Shown here: piece after piece, positions 1 to 7,708 of the stretch | Layout of the letters: each line of letters starts with the position of its first letter | Position numbering within the stretch: position 1 is the stretch's first letter | From: Streptomyces lydicus | Lineage (GTDB): Bacteria > Actinomycetota > Actinomycetes > Streptomycetales > Streptomycetaceae | Direction of reading: 5' to 3' | DNA: 64,000 nucleotides | Assembly (NCBI RefSeq): GCF_004125265.1 | Contig: NZ_RDTE01000003.1 | Coordinates: 6,510,001 to 6,574,000 of the forward strand | Notes under the pieces: model-generated | Databases searched by the model: none | What the model saw: the letters and a program-made list of their open reading frames with translations, nothing else | What the model was told of the DNA's origin: nothing | Program-made: the position numbers and the translations under genes

Positions 1-164
1 AGGAAACCGGCGAGATCGCCGACGGCGTCGATGTGCGGATCGCCGTCGAGATGCTGCTGAGTCCCTTCTCACAGCGCTGGCTGATGCGTACCGGTGAATT
101 GACCTACGACTTTGTCGACACCCTTGTCGACCAGGTGCTGCACGGCCTGCGCCCCCGCGGCTGA
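1..164 (+). CDS. TetR-family regulator, C-terminal fragment (5' end outside window)
   Basis: An open frame enters from the left edge (first full codon at 3) and stops at 162-164, giving the last 53 residues of a protein. The visible part is a helical segment ending in LTYDFVDTLVDQVLHGLRP, the usual look of a TetR C-terminal ligand/dimer domain. The DNA-binding domain is outside the window, so the family call rests on the tail alone. Nothing can be said about ligand or target. The 163-bp gap to the next gene shows no feature I can name. Confidence 0.55.
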   Translation, partial: ETGEIADGVDVRIAVEMLLSPFSQRWLMRTGELTYDFVDTLVDQVLHGLRPRG

Positions 165-327
165 ACACGCCGGGCGGCCGGGCGCGGGGAGCGGCATCCT
201 GTCGTCGATGACCTGAATTGCCGCTATTGGTCCGCCGTTCGTTCACCCCGGATCTCCACACCGGTCACCCGAGGAGCAGGATGGTGGCAGCATTGATCCC
301 AGACCACCGCTCGAAGTGAGGGGATAG

Positions 328-1071
328 ATGGAACGCAAGAGCAGGTTCTCCCAGTGGCTGCGCCGGCCGAAGAGCGGATCGGACGGCGGCGATACGGACA
401 CGGGATCAGCGGCTGCGCGCAGCCGCGAGGACCTGCTGCTGGCGGCGGCCGACGCGGGCTTCCCGGTGGCTCCGGCGGCGCACCCCTCCGGCTACGGCTG
501 TTCCTGTGAACGCATCGGCTGTCCCACCCCCGCCCGCCACCCCATCTCCTTCGGCTGGCAGACCGTCGCCACCACCGACCGCGACAAGGTCGCCGCCTGG
601 GTCCGCACCCTCCCGCAGGCCAACTTCATCACCGCCACCGGCATCACCCACGACGTCCTGGACGTCCCCGTCGAGGCGGGCCGCAGCGCCCTGGGACGGC
701 TGGACGCGGCGGGTATCGACGTCGGGCCGATCGCCCTCAGCGGCGCCGGCTTCAACGGCCGGATGCTCTTCTTCACCGCCACCCGCGGCACCCCGGACGA
801 CGAGGACGAGTGGTGGCCCTGCGAGCTGGACTGCCACCCCGAGACCATGGACGAGCACCCGGGACTGCGCTGGCACTGCCGCGGCAGCTATGCGCTGCTG
901 CCGCCCTCGCGGCTGCCCGGCGAGCAGCCCGCGGTGAGCTGGCTGCGGGGCCCCGAGCTGGCCCTGCCCGACCCGCTGACGCTGCTGGAATCGCTCACCG
1001 ACGCCTGCGCGGAGTTCAACGACCGCGAGCCGCACCACCACGAGGCGGCGGCCTGGCCGATCGGCCGCTGA
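328..1071 (+). CDS. Bifunctional primase/polymerase (prim-pol) N-terminal domain protein
   Basis: A 247-aa protein resembling the AEP-type prim-pol domain proteins common in Streptomyces. Visible marks are the CSCERIGCPTPARHP cysteine/histidine stretch (around residue 60), the HPISFGWQ segment, and the DVLDVPVEAG segment around residue 110, where plasmid and phage primases carry catalytic acids. Stand-alone chromosomal copies have no established role; a regulatory or degenerate primase function is possible. The ATG is preceded by a GAGGGG ribosome-binding site 5 nt upstream. It is monocistronic and ends at a strong shared terminator. Confidence 0.75.
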   Translation: MERKSRFSQWLRRPKSGSDGGDTDTGSAAARSREDLLLAAADAGFPVAPAAHPSGYGCSCERIGCPTPARHPISFGWQTVATTDRDKVAAWVRTLPQANFITATGITHDVLDVPVEAGRSALGRLDAAGIDVGPIALSGAGFNGRMLFFTATRGTPDDEDEWWPCELDCHPETMDEHPGLRWHCRGSYALLPPSRLPGEQPAVSWLRGPELALPDPLTLLESLTDACAEFNDREPHHHEAAAWPIGR

Positions 1072-1098
1072 GCAGGTCCCGTCACGTCTCTGCTCACC

Positions 1099-1159
1099 CC
1101 GTACGTACACACACCGAAGGGCCGCCGGGTCATCCCGGCGGCCCTTCGTATACGTACGG
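1099..1159. terminator. Bidirectional terminator between convergent genes
   Basis: Inner arms CGAAGGGCCGCCGGG (1115-1129) and its exact complement (1134-1148) enclose a 4-nt TCAT loop. Outer arms CCGTACGTA (1099-1107) and TACGTACGG (1151-1159) also pair. It lies between two convergent genes, so it probably ends transcription from both sides. Confidence 0.85.
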
Positions 1160-1187
1160 TTTCCCGGACGGCCGGACGGCCGGCCGG

Positions 1188-2174
1188 CTACAGCGGCTTC
1201 ACCGCGGTCTTCGCCTCGATCCGGTTGAGGACCGCGACCTTCCCCCCGGCGCTCTTGGCGGGCACCTTGACCGTCTGGCCGGAGACCGTGGTGAACAGCA
1301 TCCGGTTGGTCTTCTTCGGCGGCCCCTCCACGAGGCCCTTCAGCTTCCCGACCGAGATCGTCGCCCCGGCGAACAGCGTCTGCTGCTGGTGGTAGACGGT
1401 CGAGAAGAACACCAGCGCACCGCCGTCCGTCGTCCGCAGCGCCACCGGCGGGTAGGTCGCGGGCGAGTCCTCCCACATGATCCGCTGGCCGGCCCGGTTG
1501 GCGTCCTTGGCGCGCCGCTCCCGCCAGCCGTCGGTCTGCGGTCCTGAGGCGAAGGTGCTGCCCTTACCGGTGTTGAGGTAGTCCGCGTAGGTACTGCTCA
1601 GCTTGCCCGGATCGACCGCCAGACCGGACTTCGCGTCGGCCGGCACCGCCTCCGCGTAGCCCTTCTTGTCCGTCTTCAGCTCCGGGGCCTTGTTGTCCGC
1701 GAACGTCGCCAGATACACCGCGCGCCACTGCTCGTCGATGCCGTTGCGGCTGAACACCAGGAACCAGCGGGTGTTCTGGCCGTGGGCGTTCTTGCGGTTG
1801 CTGGCCGCGTCCGCGATGAAGTACTTCGGCCAGCCGGCCTGCTGGGGCACGGTGAAGTGCGGATCCGTGAACGCCAGGTCCCTGAAGCCCGGATTGCCCT
1901 GCGGCCGCAGGGCCTTCGCCGCCTTTATCCCCGCCTGGTCGATGGCGAGGAGCGCGCCCCCCTCGAAGGAGGGGTTCAGCGCCGGATCGAGCTGACGGTT
2001 GGTCTTGTTGAAGCTCTCGGTGAAGTGCGTGAGCGCCTTGGCGCCCTCAGCCGTCGACACCGCCGGCAGCTTCACCCTCTCGCCGTGCACCGTCATGCAC
2101 CCGCTCACTATCACCATCGCCGCCGCTGCCGACGTCAGTGTTGCGGGCACCCGGAACGGCGACCTGCGTGTCAT
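1188..2174 (-). CDS. Putative lipoprotein at the end of the efe cluster
   Basis: A 328-aa exported protein. The chosen ATG (2174) has GAAGGAG 9 nt upstream and gives a short basic start, a hydrophobic stretch and a VSGC lipobox around residue 25; a longer upstream frame would bury the signal peptide. I recognise no enzyme domain in the mature part, which is a mixed alpha/beta secreted-type sequence (Streptomyces lipoprotein of unknown function). It is the last gene of the iron cluster and its first ~128 nt overlap the 3' end of efeU in another frame, so the two are likely co-transcribed. A role in iron uptake is inferred from position only. Confidence 0.7.
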   Translation of the reverse strand: MTRRSPFRVPATLTSAAAAMVIVSGCMTVHGERVKLPAVSTAEGAKALTHFTESFNKTNRQLDPALNPSFEGGALLAIDQAGIKAAKALRPQGNPGFRDLAFTDPHFTVPQQAGWPKYFIADAASNRKNAHGQNTRWFLVFSRNGIDEQWRAVYLATFADNKAPELKTDKKGYAEAVPADAKSGLAVDPGKLSSTYADYLNTGKGSTFASGPQTDGWRERRAKDANRAGQRIMWEDSPATYPPVALRTTDGGALVFFSTVYHQQQTLFAGATISVGKLKGLVEGPPKKTNRMLFTTVSGQTVKVPAKSAGGKVAVLNRIEAKTAVKPL

Positions 2175-3039
2175 GGGGCTCGGGCTCCTTCGGGGCGACC
2201 GGGGCGGACGGGGCGGCCGCCGGGGTGGCACGATTCGGCGACACCCTACCGGGGGCGAAGAAGATCGTGAGCGTGGGGATCAGATACAGAGCCCACACCG
2301 TGACCTGAAGAACGGTCGGGTCCGGCTGGAAGTTGAAGATGCCCTTGAGCAGGGTGCCGTACCAGCTGTCGGCCGGGATCTGCGCGCTGATGTCGAACGC
2401 CTGCGAGGCCAGCCCCGGCAGCAGGTCCGCCTCCTGCAGATCGTGGAAGCCGTACGCCAGCACGCCCGCCGCGACCACCACCAGCATGCCGCCGGTCCAG
2501 GTGAAGAACTTCGCCAGGTTGATCCGCACCGCACCGCGGTAGAACAGCCAGCCCAGCGCCACCGCCGTGAGCAGGCCCAGCAGCGCCCCGATCAGCGGCC
2601 GGACGCCGTCGTCGGCGGACTGCGCGGCGGTCCAGATGAACAGCGCGGTCTCCAGGCCCTCGCGGCCCACCGACAGGAACGCGGTGACCACCAGCGCCAC
2701 GGTGCCCATCTGCAGCGCCGCGTCCAGCTTGCCGTGCAGCTCCTTCTTCAGATGCCGCGCGGTGCGCCGCATCCAGAAGACCATCCACGTCACCAGGCCG
2801 ACCGCGATGACCGACAGCGAACCGCCCAGCGCCTCCTGGGCCTTGAAGGTCAGGGTCTGCGACCCGAACTGCAGCGCCGCACCGAACGCGAACGACAGCA
2901 CCACGGCGAGCGTGATCCCGAGCCAGACCGGGCGCAGCGCCTCCCGCCGCCCGGTCTTGACCAGATAGGCGATGAGGATGCAGACGACGAGGCTGGCTTC
3001 CAGGCCCTCGCGCAGACCGATCAGGTAGTTGCCGAACAC
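2047..3039 (-). CDS. efeU: EfeU/FTR1-family high-affinity ferrous/ferric iron permease
   Basis: A 330-aa polytopic membrane protein with about seven hydrophobic segments. Both iron-binding REXXE motifs of the FTR1/EfeU family are present: REGLE at residues 10-14 and REGLE near residue 128. It imports iron across the membrane using the periplasmic-type partners encoded upstream (EfeO and EfeB). Start is a GTG with AAGGGAAGGA upstream. The permease fold ends near residue 280; the remaining polar tail (Pro/Ala then Gly/Glu-rich) is encoded in DNA shared with the start of the next gene, so the tail may be functionally unimportant or the true stop may differ in relatives. Confidence 0.9.
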   Translation of the reverse strand: MFGNYLIGLREGLEASLVVCILIAYLVKTGRREALRPVWLGITLAVVLSFAFGAALQFGSQTLTFKAQEALGGSLSVIAVGLVTWMVFWMRRTARHLKKELHGKLDAALQMGTVALVVTAFLSVGREGLETALFIWTAAQSADDGVRPLIGALLGLLTAVALGWLFYRGAVRINLAKFFTWTGGMLVVVAAGVLAYGFHDLQEADLLPGLASQAFDISAQIPADSWYGTLLKGIFNFQPDPTVLQVTVWALYLIPTLTIFFAPGRVSPNRATPAAAPSAPVAPKEPEPHDTQVAVPGARNTDVGSGGDGDSERVHDGARREGEAAGGVDG

Positions 3040-3065
3040 GTCGGTTCCTTCCCTTCCTTCATGGT

Positions 3066-3122
3066 GCCGACGCCTTTCTTTCCGGCGTCGGCGGTATCGA
3101 TGGTGCCGGCGGTGACGCCGGC
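3066..3122 (-). promoter_or_regulatory. Two tandem hairpins between efeB and efeU
   Basis: Arms GCCGACGCC (3066-3074) and GGCGTCGGC (3084-3092) form one hairpin; GCCGGCG (3105-3111) and CGCCGGC (3116-3122) form a second, just after the efeB stop. In an intercistronic gap of 84 nt they could act as an RNA-processing or partial termination site that sets efeU expression below efeOB. No U-tract is present, so full termination is not implied. Confidence 0.5.
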
Positions 3123-3123
3123 G

Positions 3124-4509
3124 TCAGGCGAACAGCTCCCGGCCCCACCAGTCGTCCGCGTTCCGGACGCCCGGCGGCACCGCGAAGACCGCTGAACCCA
3201 CGTGCTGGATGTATTCGTTGAGCGCGTCGTTGGCGGACAGCCGCTTCTGGAGGGGGACGAAGCCCTGGCGCACATCGTGCTGGTAGGCGAGGAAGAACAG
3301 CCCCGCGTCCAGTCGCCCCAGGCCGTCCGTACCGTCGGTGAAGGAGTAGCCGCGGCGCAGGATGCGTATCCCGCCGTTGGAGTCCGGGTGCGCGAGGCGG
3401 ACATGGGCGGTGGGCAGCATCGACTTCAGATGCGGGGTGTCCCGCTCGTGCTTCCTGCCCGCCGGTGCGCCCTCGCCCTTGTCACGGCCGAAGATGTCCT
3501 CCTGCTCCTTGCGCGAGGTGCGGTCCCAGGTCTCGATGTGCATCCGGATCCGGCGCGCGACGAGGTAGGAGCCGCCGGCCATCCAGCTCTCCTTGCCCTT
3601 CGCCTCGCCGTCCGCGACCCAGACGTGCCGGTCGAGCGCCGCGGTGTCGGTGCCCGCCAGGTTGTGGGTGCCGTCCTTGAAGCCGAACATATTGCGCGGG
3701 GTCTGCGCGTCCGGCGTCGTCGAGGAGGTCTTGCCGAAGCCCAGCTGCGACCAGCGGATGGCGACCTTGCCGAAGCCGATCCGGGCCAGGTTGCGGATCG
3801 CGTGCACCGCCACCTGCGGGTCGTCCGCACACGCCTGGACGCACAGATCGCCGTTGCTGCGCGTCTTGTCGAGGTTGTCGCCGGGGAACTGCGGCAGATC
3901 GATCAGGGCGTCGGGCCGCCGGGCCTTGATGCCGAACCGGTCCTTGCCGTCCTTCTCGAACAGCGTCGGGCCGATGCCGAAGGTGAGGGTGAGCCGGGAC
4001 GGCGGCAGCCCGAGCGCCTCACCGGTGTCGTCCGGCGGGGCCTCGGCGAGCCCGCCGACCGCGCCGTCGCCGATCGTGTCCCCGGCCGTCATCCGCGCCG
4101 CCGCCTTCGTCCACTCCTTGAGCAGCGCGATCAGCTCGTCGCGGTCGTCGGTGGTGACGTCGAACGAGGCGAAGTGCAGCCGGTCCTGGACGGCGCTGGC
4201 GATGCCCGCCTGATGCCTGCCGTGGAAGGCGACCGCGGAGCGCGAGGTCGCGTCCGCGCCGGCCGGCTGGGCGTCCCCGCCGGTGCGCAGCGCCGCCGCC
4301 GTACCGCCGGCCGCGACCGCGCCCAGCGCCAGGCCCGCGCCTCCCCAGCCGAGCAGGGAACGCCGGGACGGGGCGCGCCCGTCGGCGGCCCGCGCGGTCG
4401 TGCCGTCGGCGGCTGCCGTGCTGCCCCCGGCGGCCGTGCCGTCCTCGGTGGTGGTGCGGCCCTCGGCGGTGGTGCCGTCCGTGCCGGTCATGCCCTCGTC
4501 CTGCGTCAT
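3124..4509 (-). CDS. efeB: EfeB/DyP-type heme peroxidase, Tat-exported
   Basis: A 461-aa dye-decolourising-type peroxidase. A Thr/Gly/Ala-rich N-terminus precedes a Tat signal (SRRSLLGWGGAG around residue 48) for export of the folded heme enzyme. Family marks are the distal Asp motif GFKDGTHN, the likely proximal heme His in HVRLAHPDS, and the conserved RRGYSF. In the Efe system it works with EfeO and EfeU, oxidising ferrous iron or acting on heme. It lies 23 nt after efeO and shares its transcript. ATG chosen for the GGGAG ribosome-binding site. Confidence 0.92.
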   Translation of the reverse strand: MTQDEGMTGTDGTTAEGRTTTEDGTAAGGSTAAADGTTARAADGRAPSRRSLLGWGGAGLALGAVAAGGTAAALRTGGDAQPAGADATSRSAVAFHGRHQAGIASAVQDRLHFASFDVTTDDRDELIALLKEWTKAAARMTAGDTIGDGAVGGLAEAPPDDTGEALGLPPSRLTLTFGIGPTLFEKDGKDRFGIKARRPDALIDLPQFPGDNLDKTRSNGDLCVQACADDPQVAVHAIRNLARIGFGKVAIRWSQLGFGKTSSTTPDAQTPRNMFGFKDGTHNLAGTDTAALDRHVWVADGEAKGKESWMAGGSYLVARRIRMHIETWDRTSRKEQEDIFGRDKGEGAPAGRKHERDTPHLKSMLPTAHVRLAHPDSNGGIRILRRGYSFTDGTDGLGRLDAGLFFLAYQHDVRQGFVPLQKRLSANDALNEYIQHVGSAVFAVPPGVRNADDWWGRELFA

Positions 4510-4532
4510 CGTGCTCCCTCGCCCGCGTCGGA

Positions 4533-5684
4533 CTACTTGGTGGTGGCCACGGCGGCGGCCAGCTTCGACAGCGGCTCGGCCAGCGCGTTGACGCCGTCGG
4601 AGAGCTTCTTGCGGTCGTCCTTGCCGACCGTGTCGTAGGAGGCGAAGCCATCCGCGGACTTGCTGTCGCGGTTGTCGTCGAGCAGCGTGCGGATCGCCTT
4701 GAACTGCTTGTCCAGCTCCTTGGCGAGCGCCGGGTCGTTCTTGCCGACGACCGGCTTCAGCAGCTCGTACGCCTTCTCGGCACCCTCGACATTGCCCTGG
4801 AAGTCGACCAGGTCGGTGTGGCTGTAGCGCTCTTCCTCACCGGTGACCTTGCCGGTGGCCACCTCGTCGAGCAGCTCCTTGGCGCCGTTGGCCATGCTGG
4901 TCGGGGTGATCTCGGCCTTGCCGACCCGCTTCTGCCAGTCCTTCAGGTCGGTGATGAGCTGACCGGCGAGCTTCTTGTCGTCCCCGGAGATCTTCTTCTC
5001 CTCCCACAGGGACTTCTCCAGCTTGTGCCAGCCGGTCCACTTCTGGCCCTTCTCCACACCATCGGCGCGCACATCGACCTTGGGGTCGATGTCACCGAAC
5101 GACTCGGCGACCGGCTCGGTGCGCTCCCAGCCCACCCGCGAGAGGGCGTAGGCCTTCTTGGCGGCCTCGACGTCGCCGCTCTTGACCGCGTCGGCGAACT
5201 TCTGTGCCGCCGGGAGCGTCTGGTCCGCCTGCTCCTGGACGTAGGTGCGGTACGCGGCGACCGCGGCATCCAGCTTGGGGTCGCGCTTGGCGCCGGCGCC
5301 CTTGCCGCTGGCGGTCACCTTCTGGCGGATGCCGTGGCCCTTCATGCCGGGCTTGCAGGCGACCTCGTACGCACCGGCCTTGATCTCCGCGGTGATCTCC
5401 GCGTGGGTGCCGGGGCCGATGTTCTCCCGCTCGGTCACGATCCGGTCGCCGGGCGCGTAGACGTACACCTCGGTGACCTGTGAGCCCTTGTTCTGGACCG
5501 CGAACCGGACATGTCCGGCGGGGAACTCCTTGGCGGAGAGCTCACAGCTGGAGTCGGTCGCGGTCACCTCGATGGCGCCCTTGCCGCCGCCCTTGCCGTC
5601 GTTCTTCGCGGCGCAGCCGGCGACGGCGGTGACGGCCGTCGCCGCGGCGAGGGCGACGACGACGGAGGAGCGATGGGCTCGCAT
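4533..5684 (-). CDS. efeO: EfeO iron-binding lipoprotein (cupredoxin + M75 domains)
   Basis: A 383-aa secreted lipoprotein, first gene of the efe operon. ATG at 5684 is preferred over an upstream ATG because it has a GGAG site and directly yields a signal peptide with a VAGC lipobox. Residues ~35-130 form a cupredoxin-like domain (CELSAKEFPAG and EVACKPGMKGHG segments), and ~145-383 the M75 peptidase-like (imelysin-type) helical domain with the HXXE metal motif (HKLE, near residue 220). It captures iron outside the membrane and passes it to EfeU. A candidate iron box lies about 90 bp upstream. Confidence 0.92.
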   Translation of the reverse strand: MRAHRSSVVVALAAATAVTAVAGCAAKNDGKGGGKGAIEVTATDSSCELSAKEFPAGHVRFAVQNKGSQVTEVYVYAPGDRIVTERENIGPGTHAEITAEIKAGAYEVACKPGMKGHGIRQKVTASGKGAGAKRDPKLDAAVAAYRTYVQEQADQTLPAAQKFADAVKSGDVEAAKKAYALSRVGWERTEPVAESFGDIDPKVDVRADGVEKGQKWTGWHKLEKSLWEEKKISGDDKKLAGQLITDLKDWQKRVGKAEITPTSMANGAKELLDEVATGKVTGEEERYSHTDLVDFQGNVEGAEKAYELLKPVVGKNDPALAKELDKQFKAIRTLLDDNRDSKSADGFASYDTVGKDDRKKLSDGVNALAEPLSKLAAAVATTK

Positions 5685-5771
5685 ACGGGGCTCCAGGCAG
5701 GCTCGGGTGGAACGGAAAGGACTACGCGAACGATAAACAGTCAAGAAGTTCGCCACTAAGGCGGCCCTAAC

Positions 5772-5790
5772 TTATCTGAGGCTTACCTGT
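5772..5790 (-). promoter_or_regulatory. Candidate DmdR/IdeR iron box upstream of efeO
   Basis: Read on the minus strand, 13 of 19 positions match the actinobacterial iron-box consensus (two TTAGGTTAG-type halves); the AGGTAAGCCT half is clear and the other half degenerate. It sits about 90 bp before the efeO start, where a DmdR1-type iron repressor would block transcription. The rest of the 5791-6041 gap holds nothing I can name. Confidence 0.55.
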
Positions 5791-6041
5791 TTTCGCCCGC
5801 CCCGTCCAGTGATCCCGCTCTCATGAACAACGGCCGGATCACGGCTTGGCCCATCCCCGGTCACGGAAGCGTCATGCGTCGGTCAAGGTAAGGGTCATGC
5901 TGTGCGACGGGTGATGACCGGCGGGATTCCGGTCCGCGACGGTTCGCGGACAGCCGGCCGCCTTCTCTCGGCGCGGCCACCCGGTGGCACCCCCCGGCCC
6001 CCGCTCACCTCTTCCGTGCCGCCCCGCGATTCACTGTCCGG

Positions 6042-6707
6042 ATGACCGAAATCGAGGTACTCCGGGTGTTCTGCGGGTCCGACGGCGGCGGAGGCAATCT
6101 GCTGGGCGTCGTCCGCGACGGGGCGGCCGTCCCCGGCACCGCCGAGCGAGCCGCCCTCGCGGCCGAACTCGGCTTCAGCGAAACCGTGTTCCTCGACGAC
6201 GCGGACCGGGGCACCGTGGACATCCACACCCCGAGCGTCCGGCTCCCGTTCGCCGGGCACCCGTTGGTGGGGCTGGCCTGGCTGCTGCGGAGCCTGGGGC
6301 GCCCGCCGCGCACCCTGCGCCCGGCGGCCGGTGAGGTCGCGGTCCGCTTCGAGGGGGACGCGGTCTGGGTGCACGGGCGCCCGGAGTGGGTGACCGCCCG
6401 CACCACCCGGCGGTACGCCTCGGCGGCCGAGGTCGACGCGCTGCCCGCACCGCCGCCGGGGGAGGGCTGGCTCTACGCCTGGGCCTGGCAGGACGAGAGT
6501 GCGGGAGTGGTCAGGGCGCGGGCCTTCCCGCGGCGCGGCGACACGGTCGTCGAGGACGAGGCCACCGGCGCCGCCGCCCTGCTGCTGACGCACGAACTGG
6601 GGCGCCCGCTCGACATCCGGCAGGGCGCCGGCTCCCGGATCCTCACCCGCCCGTATCCGGACGGCACCATCGCCGTCGGCGGGCAGGTGCGCCCCGCTCC
6701 GCGGTAG
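6042..6707 (+). CDS. PhzF-family isomerase/epimerase-like protein
   Basis: A 221-aa protein with the PhzF (diaminopimelate-epimerase-like) fold pattern: an N-terminal GGGNLLGVV segment, the FSETVF motif whose Glu is the family's catalytic acid, and RLPFAGHPLVG, a very conserved PhzF signature. Most PhzF proteins are 260-300 aa, so this is a short member, and its second domain is compact. Many such proteins have no known substrate; phenazine synthesis is not implied because no phz genes are nearby. It is a single gene, convergent with the heme oxygenase. Confidence 0.8.
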   Translation: MTEIEVLRVFCGSDGGGGNLLGVVRDGAAVPGTAERAALAAELGFSETVFLDDADRGTVDIHTPSVRLPFAGHPLVGLAWLLRSLGRPPRTLRPAAGEVAVRFEGDAVWVHGRPEWVTARTTRRYASAAEVDALPAPPPGEGWLYAWAWQDESAGVVRARAFPRRGDTVVEDEATGAAALLLTHELGRPLDIRQGAGSRILTRPYPDGTIAVGGQVRPAPR

Positions 6708-6808
6708 CCGTCAGGGGTGGGCAGGCAGCCAGGCAGCCAGGCGGTCAGGCAGGGGGCGGGGCGCACCTCGGGTGACCGGCCGTCGTCAGGGCCGGCCACC
6801 GGCCGGTC

Positions 6809-7498
6809 CTACGCGCTCAACGGAAACTGCTCGCCCAGCTCCCGGAAGACCGCGCTGTTCAGCCGGAAGGCGCGCTTGCACTCGTCGGTCACCCGCTGCT
6901 TCTCCAGGTCGTCCACCGGCAGGGCGTCCAGCAGTGCCCGGTACTCGCGCTTGAAGGCGGCCGGATTGGCGATGTCCTCGAAGACGTAGAACCGCACCCC
7001 GTCCCCCTTGCGGGCGAAGCCCCAGGTCTTCTCGGCCGTGCCGCGGATGATCTGGCCGCCCGAGAGGTCGCCGAGGTAGCGGGTGTAGTGGTGGGCGACG
7101 AAGCCGCCCGGCCAGTCACGGGCGCAGGCGGCCACTCGGCCGGCATAGGCGGCGGTGGCGGCCAGCGGCTCCAGGCCGGTGCGCCAGGACGGGCCGCCGA
7201 GGTGGGCGAGGTCGCGCTCCAGCGCGGCGGTGCGGGCCAGCTCGGGACGGACGAAGGGGCCCGCCACCGGGTCGTCGGCGAGCGGTCCGGAGGTGTCCTC
7301 CAGCGCGCGGTAGACGAACCACAGCTGCTCGGTGTAGCGCCGGTAGGCGGCGACGCCGAGCCTGCCGCCGAGCAGATCGCTCATGAACGAGGAGTTCTCG
7401 GCCTCGGTGTGCTGCTCGTGGGACGCGGTGCGGATGACCGCCGAGAACGGGGCGGCGGGGGCGGAGGGATCGGACGGGGCCGGGCTGGACGCTTCCAA
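6809..7498 (-). CDS. Heme oxygenase (biliverdin-producing, HO-1-like)
   Basis: A 229-aa heme oxygenase that opens heme to biliverdin, CO and iron. Family marks are the proximal His region RTASHEQHTEAENS (around residues 24-37) and the distal-helix sequence YLGDLSGGQIIRG. I place the start at a TTG (7496-7498) because GGAGG lies 6 nt upstream and the resulting length is typical; the longer in-frame ATG upstream would run through an intergenic repeat and encode low-complexity sequence. An iron box about 110 bp upstream predicts induction under iron limitation, fitting heme-iron recovery and the nearby efe genes. Confidence 0.88.
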   Translation of the reverse strand: MEASSPAPSDPSAPAAPFSAVIRTASHEQHTEAENSSFMSDLLGGRLGVAAYRRYTEQLWFVYRALEDTSGPLADDPVAGPFVRPELARTAALERDLAHLGGPSWRTGLEPLAATAAYAGRVAACARDWPGGFVAHHYTRYLGDLSGGQIIRGTAEKTWGFARKGDGVRFYVFEDIANPAAFKREYRALLDALPVDDLEKQRVTDECKRAFRLNSAVFRELGEQFPLSA

Positions 7499-7518
7499 AA
7501 CGGACCTCCGGGGGCCGA

Positions 7519-7560
7519 GGGTGGGGGTCCCCCTGCTCGGATTCGAGAGCTTGGGGGAGG
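7519..7560. repeat. Short palindromic intergenic repeat in the heme oxygenase leader
   Basis: A GGGGGTCCCCC palindrome (7523-7533) followed by TTCGAGAGCTTGGGGG. From memory this resembles a short repeat scattered between Streptomyces genes, but I could not check copy number. It lies in the untranslated leader just upstream of the TTG start. Confidence 0.45.
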
Positions 7561-7608
7561 ACGGGAACAGGCCGGCTCCGCCGAGCCGCCGACCCTGGGC
7601 CACCCAAC

Positions 7609-7627
7609 TACTTAGGCTTGCCTAAGT
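7609..7627. promoter_or_regulatory. Iron box (DmdR/IdeR-type) upstream of heme oxygenase
   Basis: Near-perfect palindrome ACTTAGGC-TT-GCCTAAGT with 13 of 16 matches to the central part of the actinobacterial iron box. It lies between map and the heme oxygenase and reads toward the latter, so iron-dependent repression of heme oxygenase is likely. Confidence 0.75.
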
Positions 7628-7633
7628 CAACCC

Positions 7634-7690
7634 GTTCCCGACGCCCTGTCGGTAACGAGCCTACGCCTGTTCCCGACGCCCTGTCGGTAA
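7634..7690. repeat. Exact 22-bp direct repeat, each copy a small hairpin
   Basis: Copies at 7634-7655 and 7669-7690 are identical over 22 bp, with starts 35 bp apart. Each contains CCGAC-GCCCT-GTCGG, a 5-bp inverted repeat. They lie downstream of map and upstream of the iron box. They may be paired operators or a double terminator-like structure for map. Confidence 0.7.
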
Positions 7691-7708
7691 AGTTCCGGCC
7701 GCTCTCCG

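Noticed and set aside
406..1476. 356-aa minus frame across the prim-pol gene and terminator
   Set aside because: Crosses a strong bidirectional terminator and is low-complexity in the prim-pol part.
2175..2231. Upstream ATG for the lipoprotein
   Set aside because: Adds a Pro/Arg-rich stretch before the signal peptide and lacks a Shine-Dalgarno; the inner ATG has one.
7499..7603. Upstream ATG for heme oxygenase
   Set aside because: It would translate the palindromic repeat as protein and give a 35-residue extension unlike the family.
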